A stretch of 6,492 nucleotides of DNA from Lysobacteraceae bacterium (GTDB lineage: Bacteria; Pseudomonadota; Gammaproteobacteria; Xanthomonadales; Xanthomonadaceae): positions 1-6,492 of the forward strand of contig JAIXTZ010000004.1 in the NCBI GenBank assembly GCA_027483745.1. The letters are read 5' to 3'. A program made the translations under genes and the position numbers. The notes beneath the pieces are model-generated. The model was not told the DNA's origin. It was given only the letters and a program-made list of their open reading frames with translations, and did no database searches. Of this stretch, positions 1 through 5,400 are shown one piece after another (positions within the stretch are counted from its first letter, which is position 1; each line of letters opens with the position of its first letter).

Positions 1-1658
1 AGGAGTCGCGCTCGCCGGCCCAGAAGTTCGAGGAGCAGATCACCGGCGGCGAGGCGATCCCGGAGTTCCAGCTGCGCGACCTGCTGCGCGCCATCGACGG
101 TGCCAAGGACGATCCGAAGATCGACCGCCTCGTGCTGAAGACCGACGGCTTCTCGGCGAGCGGATTCGCCGCCCTGCGCGAGCTCGGTGACGCCATCGCC
201 GACTTCAAGGCCAGCGGCAAGCAGGTCGTCGCCTGGGGCACCGGCTTCGACCAGGTCGGCTACTACCTCGCGGCGCAGGCCGACGAGATCTACATGGATT
301 CCGAAGGCCTGATCCTGATCGAAGGCCTCGGACGCTATCGCCCGTACTACCGCGAGCTGCTGGCCGACAAGCTGGGCGTCGACGTGCACCTGTTCCGCGT
401 TGGCGAATACAAGAGCGCGGCCGAGCCCTACATCCTCGACGGCAGCTCGCCGGAGGCGAAGGAAGCCGACCTGTTCTGGATGGGCGACCTCTGGCAGCGC
501 TACCTCGCCGACGTCTCGGCAGCACGCAAGTTCGAAGGCGCCTCGTTCGAGACGCTGGTGGCCGAGTTCCCGGCGCGCCTGAAGGCCGCCGGCGGTGACT
601 TCGCCACGCTCGCGGTCGAAACCAAGATGATCGACGGCACCAAGACCGCCGAAGAGCTCGAGACCCTGCTGGCCGAGCGCGGCGCGGAAGACGAAGAGAC
701 CGGCTATCGCCAGGTCGACCTCGACCGCTTCCTGTCGCACCTCGGCGCGCCCACGCTGCCGACCGAGTCGGCGCCGGGCATCGGCGTGGTCGTGGCGCAG
801 GGCGGCATCGTCGATGGCGAGCAGCCGGTCGGCGCCGTCGGCGGCGTCAGCACCTCGGCCCTGCTGCGGCAGGCGCGCGAGGACGACGCCATCAAGGCCG
901 TCGTGCTGCGCGTCGATTCGCCCGGCGGCGGCGTGTATCCGTCCGAGCAGATCCGCCGCGAAGTCGAGCTGCTGAAGGCTGCGGGCAAGCCGGTCGTCGT
1001 CTCGATGGGCAATGTCGCGGCCTCGGGCGGCTACTGGATCTCGATGAACGCCGACACGATCTATGCCGACCCGTCGACCATCACCGGTTCGATCGGCATC
1101 TTCGGCCTGTTCATGAACGGCCCGCGCGCGCTGGAGAGGATCGGCGTGCGCACCGACGGCGTCGGCACCACGCCGCTGGCCGGTGCCTTCGATCCGACGC
1201 GCGCCCTCGTGCCGGAAGTGGGCGAGCTGATCCAGACCTTCATCGACCACGGCTACCAGCAGTTCATCGGCAAGGTGGCCACCGCCCGCGAGGTCGACGT
1301 CGCGGCCATCGACCAGGTGGCCCGCGGTCGCGTGTGGAGCGGTGCGCAGGCGAAGGAGCGCGGCCTCGTCGACGAACTCGGCGGCCTGCGCGATGCGCTG
1401 GCGAAGGCGGCGGAGCTCGCGAAGCTCAAGGCCGATGCGCCGCATACCTACATCACTGCCCCGATGACGCCGTTCGAGCAGTTCCTCGCCGACGTCAACC
1501 GCAACGCCCACGCCAAGGCCGTGCTGGGCCGCGCCGCGCCGGCGCTGGCCTTCCTCGGCGACGAGCACGCCGGCCGCGTGGCCGACGATCTCGCCTTCGT
1601 GCTGGATTCGCAGGACAAGCCCTTCCGGGCCGTCGCGCACTGCTTCTGCGATCTGTGA
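1..1658 (+). CDS. sppA: Signal peptide peptidase SppA, 67K type (protease IV), 5' partial
   Basis: This is a membrane-anchored serine protease (family S49) that degrades signal peptides left after secretion, on the periplasmic side of the inner membrane. The frame is open from the window edge, with its first whole codon at base 3. It shows 551 residues before TGA at 1656-1658. The E. coli protein has 618, so roughly the first 65-75 residues, including the N-terminal membrane anchor, lie outside. Both tandem S49 halves are visible. The general-base lysine sits in FRVGEYKSAAEPY (Lys codon 411-413). The nucleophilic serine sits in NVAASGGYW (Ser codon 1023-1025), followed by PSTITGSIGIFG. The Lys-Ser distance is 204 residues against 200 in E. 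coli (K209/S409), so this is the two-domain enzyme with a split Lys/Ser dyad and not the short SppA36K/SohB type. No damage is seen. A terminator follows 37 bp after the stop. Confidence 0.96.
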   Translation, partial: ESRSPAQKFEEQITGGEAIPEFQLRDLLRAIDGAKDDPKIDRLVLKTDGFSASGFAALRELGDAIADFKASGKQVVAWGTGFDQVGYYLAAQADEIYMDSEGLILIEGLGRYRPYYRELLADKLGVDVHLFRVGEYKSAAEPYILDGSSPEAKEADLFWMGDLWQRYLADVSAARKFEGASFETLVAEFPARLKAAGGDFATLAVETKMIDGTKTAEELETLLAERGAEDEETGYRQVDLDRFLSHLGAPTLPTESAPGIGVVVAQGGIVDGEQPVGAVGGVSTSALLRQAREDDAIKAVVLRVDSPGGGVYPSEQIRREVELLKAAGKPVVVSMGNVAASGGYWISMNADTIYADPSTITGSIGIFGLFMNGPRALERIGVRTDGVGTTPLAGAFDPTRALVPEVGELIQTFIDHGYQQFIGKVATAREVDVAAIDQVARGRVWSGAQAKERGLVDELGGLRDALAKAAELAKLKADAPHTYITAPMTPFEQFLADVNRNAHAKAVLGRAAPALAFLGDEHAGRVADDLAFVLDSQDKPFRAVAHCFCDL

Positions 1659-1666
1659 CGCCAACG

Positions 1667-1686
1667 CGGCCCCGGCAACGGGGCTG
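1667..1686 (+). other. GC hairpin with GCAA tetraloop in the sppA 3' trailer
   Basis: Left arm CGGCCCCG (1667-1674) and right arm CGGGGCTG (1679-1686) pair as 8 bp with one G-U wobble, closed by a GCAA loop of the stable GNRA class. It lies 8 bases after the sppA stop and 9 bases before the terminator stem. It has no T-tract, so it is not itself a classical terminator. It may stabilise the 3' end of the sppA mRNA, but that role is inferred. High GC makes chance hairpins common here. Confidence 0.4.
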
Positions 1687-1695
1687 GGTGGTACG

Positions 1696-1724
1696 AAAAA
1701 CCCCGGCCTGAGGCCGGGGTTTTT
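1696..1724. terminator. Bidirectional intrinsic terminator between sppA and the convergent lipoprotein gene
   Basis: A perfect inverted repeat reads AAAAACCCCGGCC (1696-1708), loop TGA, GGCCGGGGTTTTT (1712-1724). The 8-bp all-GC stem is flanked by five A on the left and five T on the right. Transcripts from either side therefore end in a GC stem followed by a U-tract. It sits 37 bp after the sppA stop and 36 bp after the stop of the minus-strand lipoprotein gene, exactly where a shared terminator for two convergent genes is expected. Confidence 0.93.
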
Positions 1725-1760
1725 CATTGCGCCGTCGCGAGCCGTCGATGGCCTCGACGA

Positions 1761-2039
1761 TCAGCCGCCCTCGGGCGGTGCTGCTTCGCCGCTCTCCGCC
1801 GCGTCGATGGCCTCGCGCTGCGCTTCGGCGGCCTGCATCAGCGTGTCTTCGACGGCGCGCGCCTTGTCCTGCGGGGCCTGGATCGCATCGCGGAGTTCCG
1901 TGGCGTCGCCGGCCACCACCTGCGGCGTCGGCTCCTCCTCCGGCACCGGTGTGGGTTCTGCGGGCGTGGGCTCAGGGCTGCAGGCGACGAGGGCGAGCGT
2001 GGCGAGCAGCAGAACGACGGGGAAGCGATTCGCGGGCAT
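1761..2039 (-). CDS. Small lipoprotein with Pro/Glu/Thr-rich linker
   Basis: This is a 92-residue predicted lipoprotein. The N-terminus has a hydrophobic signal (VVLLLATLALVAC) ending in a lipobox LVAC with the lipidated cysteine at residue 20. A Ser follows at +2, so outer-membrane sorting is likely. Residues 21-40 are a Pro/Glu/Thr-rich repeat-like stretch (PEPTPAEPTPVPEEEPTP), probably an extended tether. Residues 45-83 are alanine/charge-rich and probably helical, with a central KARAVEDTLMQAAEAQREAID. The ATG at 2037-2039 has a GGAG Shine-Dalgarno (2047-2050) 7 bases upstream. The gene is monocistronic: it ends at the shared terminator with sppA and diverges from the SDR gene. I cannot assign it to a named family. 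Helical lipoproteins of this size sometimes contact peptidoglycan or serve as envelope spacers, but nothing here proves that. Confidence 0.85.
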   Translation of the reverse strand: MPANRFPVVLLLATLALVACSPEPTPAEPTPVPEEEPTPQVVAGDATELRDAIQAPQDKARAVEDTLMQAAEAQREAIDAAESGEAAPPEGG

Positions 2040-2046
2040 GGCCGGA

Positions 2047-2050
2047 CTCC
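2047..2050 (-). promoter_or_regulatory. Shine-Dalgarno of the lipoprotein gene
   Basis: GGAG on the minus strand lies 7 bases upstream of the ATG at 2037-2039 and supports that start. Confidence 0.6.
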
Positions 2051-2064
2051 GGTGGGCGTGCGGC

Positions 2065-2071
2065 TATCCTA
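2065..2071. promoter_or_regulatory. Possible overlapping divergent -10 elements (lipoprotein gene / SDR gene)
   Basis: The 60-bp gap between the divergent genes contains CTATCCTACG. On the plus strand TATCCT (2065-2070) fits a TAnnnT -10 box placed about 30 bases upstream of the SDR ATG. On the minus strand TAGGAT (2071 to 2066) fits a -10 box about 26 bases upstream of the lipoprotein ATG. I see no convincing -35 box (TTGACA-like) for either, so this rests on the -10 match and position alone. Confidence 0.35.
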
Positions 2072-2089
2072 CGGCGCCCGCCTTTCCAT

Positions 2090-2093
2090 GGAG
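2090..2093 (+). promoter_or_regulatory. Shine-Dalgarno that decides the SDR start
   Basis: GGAG at 2090-2093 lies 6 bases before ATG 2100-2102. An in-frame ATG at 2088 overlaps this site and has no Shine-Dalgarno of its own. An in-frame GTG at 2052 would place the promoter-like TATCCT inside the coding region. ATG 2100 is therefore preferred. Confidence 0.65.
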
Positions 2094-2099
2094 TCCGCG

Positions 2100-2879
2100 A
2101 TGACGAATGCCGCCCGATGGCGCCTCGACGGCCAGGTCGCCCTGGTCACCGGCGCGAGTGCCGGCATCGGCCGCGCCACCGTCGCCGAGTTGCTGGGCCT
2201 TGGCGCCACCGTGTTGGCCTGCGCGCGCGACATCGACACCCTCGAAGCCGCCGCCGCCGAGTGGCGCGAGGACCACCCCGGAGGCGAGGTGCACGTACTG
2301 GCCTGCGACGTCGCCGAAGCCGCGGGCCGCGAGCGCCTGTTCGACTGGATCGACGGCATCGGTCTTGGGCTTTCGATCCTCGTCAACAACGTCGGCACCA
2401 ACCAACGCCGCGCGACCATGGACTACGACGAGGCCGAGTGGCGCGCCATCTTCGAGACCAACCTGTTCGCCACCTTCGAACTCTGCCGCAGCGCCTATCC
2501 GCTGCTGCGCGAACACGCGAGCTCGGCGATCGTGAATGTCGGCTCGGTGTCCGGCGCCACGCACGTGCGCACCGGGTCGCCCTACGGCATGAGCAAGGCG
2601 GCGATGCACCAGCTCACCCGCAATCTGGCCGTCGAGTGGGCGCCCGAGGGCGTCCGCGTCAACGCGGTGCTGCCCTGGTACATCCGCACGCGGCGCACCT
2701 CCACGGTGCTGGCCGACGCCGACTACCTCGAGGACGTGCTGGACCGCACGCCGATGGCGCGCATCGGCGAGCCGGAGGAAGTGGCCGCGGCCATCGCCTT
2801 CCTGTGCCTGCCGGCCTCGAGCTACGTCACCGCGCAGTGCCTGGCGGTGGATGGCGGCTTCTTGAACTACGGGTTCTGA
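2100..2879 (+). CDS. SDR family oxidoreductase, tropinone-reductase-like
   Basis: This is a classical short-chain dehydrogenase/reductase of 259 residues, the usual length, cytosolic and with a Rossmann fold. Visible motifs, numbered from ATG 2100: glycine-rich cofactor loop TGASAGIG (17-24); Asp70 in the CD-V element that contacts adenine; NNVG (96-99); and the catalytic tetrad Asn121 (ETN), Ser149 (NVGSVSG), Tyr162 and Lys166 (YGMSK). After strand beta-2 the sequence is CARD, and Arg43 there suggests NADP(H) rather than NAD(H). The PWYIRT stretch (192-197) followed by the helical substrate-loop region is typical of tropinone-reductase-like SDRs. In bacteria these are a broad group acting on ketones, sugars or 3-oxoacyl substrates, and the real substrate cannot be read from sequence. 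It is divergent from the lipoprotein gene, and no pathway partner lies next to it. All catalytic residues are intact. Confidence 0.93.
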   Translation: MTNAARWRLDGQVALVTGASAGIGRATVAELLGLGATVLACARDIDTLEAAAAEWREDHPGGEVHVLACDVAEAAGRERLFDWIDGIGLGLSILVNNVGTNQRRATMDYDEAEWRAIFETNLFATFELCRSAYPLLREHASSAIVNVGSVSGATHVRTGSPYGMSKAAMHQLTRNLAVEWAPEGVRVNAVLPWYIRTRRTSTVLADADYLEDVLDRTPMARIGEPEEVAAAIAFLCLPASSYVTAQCLAVDGGFLNYGF

Positions 2880-2885
2880 AGCGCA

Positions 2886-3521
2886 CTACCCGCGGCAGTC
2901 GCCGTCGACCACGGCCTTGGCGCGATCCCGCTCGCGACGGCGCTGCGCCTGCGTGTCGCTGAAGGCGTGGCGAAGCGCCGATTCCGCGGCCTCCAGCCGC
3001 TCCTCCCAGGCCGCGCAGGCGGCGTCGCCCGAGAGTTCGACGCAGTCATCCTCGACCGTCCGGCAGAGCGTGGCGGCCGACGGCGGGGCCCGCGACAGGT
3101 CGACGCCGAGCACCGACAGCGGCACGCAGCGCGGCTGCGGGTCGTAGGCGTCGGCGAGGCGCGAACGGCCGTTGAGGTCGGTGCAACGCCATAGCGGCGG
3201 TGGCAGGGCCATGGGGCGCGGAGGCGCGTCGTCCCCCGCGGTGATGCGCGGGGGCTCCGCAGCGGCGGTGTTGTTCGGGACGGGGTGCGTCGGCGTTGCC
3301 GTGGATGGCGGGGCCGAGAACGCGGCGATCTCGCGCCGCTCCTGCCGTTGGCCCGGCGGGCAAGGCTCGTCCTGCAGGGCGACGGCGCCGTCCGTCGCCG
3401 TGCAGCGGTAGATCACGCCGCTCGACGTGTCCGAGGCCTGCACGACGAGGGCGTGCGGCCCGAAGGCCGCGAACGCCGCGATGAGGAGGATCGCGGCGAC
3501 GGAATGTCGGCGACGCCGCAT
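2886..3521 (-). CDS. Secreted cysteine-rich protein with two DUF4124-like segments
   Basis: This is a 211-residue exported protein. It begins with a signal peptide (MRRRRH, then a hydrophobic stretch to about residue 28, likely cleaved at VQA|SD around residue 29/30). Residues 37-64 (IYRCTATDGAVALQDEPCP...) match the DUF4124 style of an aromatic-Cys strand, a D-G turn and a second Cys (C40, C54). A second similar unit is at 110-140 (LWRCTDLNGRSRLAD...RCVPLSVLG; C113, C132), after a Pro/Ala-rich linker. Four more cysteines (153, 160, 169, 209) bring the exported total to eight, an even number compatible with disulfides. Residues 171-205 are a charged, probably coiled helix. The ATG lies 9 bp after the protease stop, with AAGGG overlapping that TAA as a possible Shine-Dalgarno, so it is probably co-transcribed with the protease. 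Proteins of this kind are common in the Lysobacter/Xanthomonas group and have no established function. Confidence 0.85.
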   Translation of the reverse strand: MRRRRHSVAAILLIAAFAAFGPHALVVQASDTSSGVIYRCTATDGAVALQDEPCPPGQRQERREIAAFSAPPSTATPTHPVPNNTAAAEPPRITAGDDAPPRPMALPPPLWRCTDLNGRSRLADAYDPQPRCVPLSVLGVDLSRAPPSAATLCRTVEDDCVELSGDAACAAWEERLEAAESALRHAFSDTQAQRRRERDRAKAVVDGDCRG

Positions 3522-3530
3522 CCCGCGCCC

Positions 3531-5270
3531 TTAGAGCTTCGCGAGCGTCACCGTGCGATTCACGGTGCCGTCGTTGAAGGTCATCGTGGCCGAGGTGGCC
3601 GAGGTGAAGGTCAGCGTGGCGTTGCCCACGGCGGTGTATCCCACCGCGTTCGGGTTGAAGTTCGACGACCATGCCGGGCCGTTGGGTCGATCGAGCCTCG
3701 CTGTCACCTGGTCGGCTCCCGTCCAAGCGCTCTGCAGGCGATACCACGCGGGGCGCCCCTGGGTGTCGTAAACGAAGAACAGTGCGAATACCTGGCCCGG
3801 GTAGTTGAAGACCGTCAGGCCCCAGCCCGGCTCCGCGGGGACGTACCAGGCCCCGGTGTAGTCCCGCGTCGGGCCATTGGCGGCGCTCAGCCACTGCTGC
3901 AGCGCGGGGTAAGCCAAGTCGAAACGCGAGTAGACGTCCTGGTTCCCCGTCGGCGTTTCCGGCTGTCCGGAGTTCGCACACGAGGCGTAGCCCCCTGCGA
4001 GGCCACCTCGCAATTGGTAGTCACTGCCGTTGAGCGTGAACATGCCGGAACCCGAGCTTCCTCCTTCGGTGGTGCCCTCGATCCACGTGGCCCTGGCCAC
4101 GTTGTCGAGAATCTGGCCGTCGAGGTCGTAGTTCTGGAGCATCCCGCCGTGGATGCCCCGGCTGACCTTCTTGATGTCGCCACCCGGGTGGTGGATGGCG
4201 ATGATGCTCGTCGAGGGCGAAAGGGTCGTCGCGTTCCAGCCTGCGAAGAAGGCGCCGCTGGGCGGCGTCGCGCGCAGCCGGAGGAAAAGCACGTCCGATC
4301 GCACGCTTTGGAACAGCAGGTCGGCGCCTCCCGCCGTCTGGATGTTCGAGCCGCTGTTGCTCACGCCGCAGGTGGGGGTCTCGTAATTCCAGAACGTGGA
4401 CACCGTGTTCGCAACGGCTTGCGTTCTGAGGCAATGGGCCGCGGAGTAGAAGTAGGCCTCCTGCGTGGCCGGCGTGCTGTCATTGAGCAGGGTGCCGGTG
4501 CAGAAGTATGTCCCGCCGTCCTGGAACACCATTCGGGCCACGGCGTTCTTGGCGTTGACGAAAGGCTGGCCCAGCGTGCCGGTGCGGCAGGCGACGTCGA
4601 TGTTGCAGGACCCCGAAGCCTTCAGGACCTTCGCGATCTCGATCGGCCGAAGCGGCGAGGTGACGAGATGCGAAACGCGGCGCACGTCCGGCGCGAATCC
4701 GGCCGTTCCGGCGGGGACGTACAGCTCGATGCGTTGCGTGTCGCCTTCGGTCACGGGCGACCAGTAGACCCCGTTGCCATCAACACCGGCGATCATCGCC
4801 TCCGCATCGACGAACTCCACGAGGCCGCCCGAACGACTCGCGACGCGGAGTTCGGCGCCGTCCGGCAGGCCGCGCAGTTCGAGGCCCACGCGCAGCGCCG
4901 CCGCCTGCGGCGACGTCACGTCGAAGTGCAGCACCCGGCCACCCTCGACCGGCAACCACGTCAGGCCGGCGGGCAGCAGGTTGGACGCCTCGTCAGCCGC
5001 GTCCCGTTCGATGCCGATCTGCAGGCGCTTGGCGCCGTTGGCGACGTTATGGCGCTGCATCGCCGAGACGCGGGCGGTGTCCAGCGCCTGGAAGCGCAGC
5101 GTCGCCTGCGGCGCCAAGGCGGAGGCCCGGAAGGCGTGCGCGATATCGCGCTTCGCGTTCTCAAGCTTCAGCGATTCACCGCGGACGCTTTGGCCCGAGG
5201 CGACCGGAAGGGCGAAGACAGCGAGGCTGGCGAGGACGGCAGCCGCGAGGGCGGAGGGGCGAATCGGCAT
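3531..5270 (-). CDS. Secreted trypsin-like serine protease, lysyl endopeptidase (Achromobacter protease I) type, preproprotein
   Basis: This is a 579-residue secreted S1 endopeptidase precursor. Order: signal peptide (1 to about 26, ending ALPVASG); propeptide (about 27-216); catalytic domain (about 217-466); C-terminal extension (about 470-579). Catalytic triad: His279 (SAAHC), Asp326 (RSDVLFL) and Ser406 (EGGSSGSG). The mature region opens with SGSCNIDVAC, nearly the start of Achromobacter protease I as I recall it. The six cysteines (222, 228, 257, 280, 301, 431) match that enzyme's spacing (6, 12, 36, 58, 80, 216), implying the same three disulfides. Asp445 in NQDVYSRF aligns with its Lys-selecting Asp225, so cleavage after lysine is inferred. 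The start ATG 5268-5270 is chosen because AGGAG lies 8 bases upstream and a clean signal peptide follows; an in-frame upstream start at 5339 adds 23 residues with no signal character. A DUF4124-like gene follows after 9 bp. Confidence 0.93.
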   Translation of the reverse strand: MPIRPSALAAAVLASLAVFALPVASGQSVRGESLKLENAKRDIAHAFRASALAPQATLRFQALDTARVSAMQRHNVANGAKRLQIGIERDAADEASNLLPAGLTWLPVEGGRVLHFDVTSPQAAALRVGLELRGLPDGAELRVASRSGGLVEFVDAEAMIAGVDGNGVYWSPVTEGDTQRIELYVPAGTAGFAPDVRRVSHLVTSPLRPIEIAKVLKASGSCNIDVACRTGTLGQPFVNAKNAVARMVFQDGGTYFCTGTLLNDSTPATQEAYFYSAAHCLRTQAVANTVSTFWNYETPTCGVSNSGSNIQTAGGADLLFQSVRSDVLFLRLRATPPSGAFFAGWNATTLSPSTSIIAIHHPGGDIKKVSRGIHGGMLQNYDLDGQILDNVARATWIEGTTEGGSSGSGMFTLNGSDYQLRGGLAGGYASCANSGQPETPTGNQDVYSRFDLAYPALQQWLSAANGPTRDYTGAWYVPAEPGWGLTVFNYPGQVFALFFVYDTQGRPAWYRLQSAWTGADQVTARLDRPNGPAWSSNFNPNAVGYTAVGNATLTFTSATSATMTFNDGTVNRTVTLAKL

Positions 5271-5277
5271 CGAAAGT

Positions 5278-5282
5278 CTCCT
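5278..5282 (-). promoter_or_regulatory. Shine-Dalgarno that decides the protease start
   Basis: AGGAG on the minus strand, in the context TCAGGAGACTTTCG-ATG, lies 7 bases upstream of the ATG at 5268-5270. It is the best ribosome site in the window, and it selects this start over the longer in-frame one at 5339. Confidence 0.75.
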
Positions 5283-5316
5283 GATGGCCGGCCGTCCCAT
5301 GGCCGAGGGAGCTCCG

Positions 5317-5322
5317 ATGCTA
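5317..5322 (-). promoter_or_regulatory. Possible -10 box of the protease gene
   Basis: TAGCAT on the minus strand, in the context CGTAGCATCGGAGC, has the TAnnnT form and lies 46 bases upstream of the chosen protease ATG, implying a leader of about 40 bases. It resembles the CGTAGGATAG element before the lipoprotein gene. No clear -35 box is seen at 16-18 bp, so support is weak. Confidence 0.3.
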
Positions 5323-5368
5323 CGCCCGAAGCGGCGCATCCCGCGCCTCGCGCGCCCCGTCGTTCAGC

Positions 5369-5397
5369 CGCCGTGGACCTCGCTGAGGCCCACGGCG
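5369..5397 (-). terminator. Hairpin after topA, possible terminator without a T-tract
   Basis: Arms CGCCGTGG (5369-5376) and CCACGGCG (5390-5397) pair perfectly over 8 bp. Inside them CCTC (5378-5381) and GAGG (5385-5388) give a further 4 bp with a 3-base loop, across one A/C mismatch. It starts 4 bases after the topA stop on the minus strand. No run of U follows, so factor-independent termination would be weak. It could be an mRNA-stabilising 3' hairpin, or be aided by Rho. It also separates topA from the protease gene on the same strand. Confidence 0.4.
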
Positions 5398-5400
5398 CGT

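Noticed and set aside
2052..2099. A GTG start at 2052 or ATG at 2088 for the SDR.
   Set aside because: Neither has its own Shine-Dalgarno, and the extra residues do not belong to the SDR fold. ATG 2100 has GGAG 6 bases upstream.
1727..2962. A 411-codon plus-strand frame overlapping the lipoprotein and SDR genes.
   Set aside because: It is an Arg/Pro-rich out-of-frame translation of the SDR gene. The SDR frame contains every expected catalytic residue.
5271..5339. A 23-residue N-terminal extension of the protease from an upstream in-frame ATG.
   Set aside because: The extension is basic and would bury the signal peptide. The internal ATG at 5268-5270 has AGGAG at ideal spacing.
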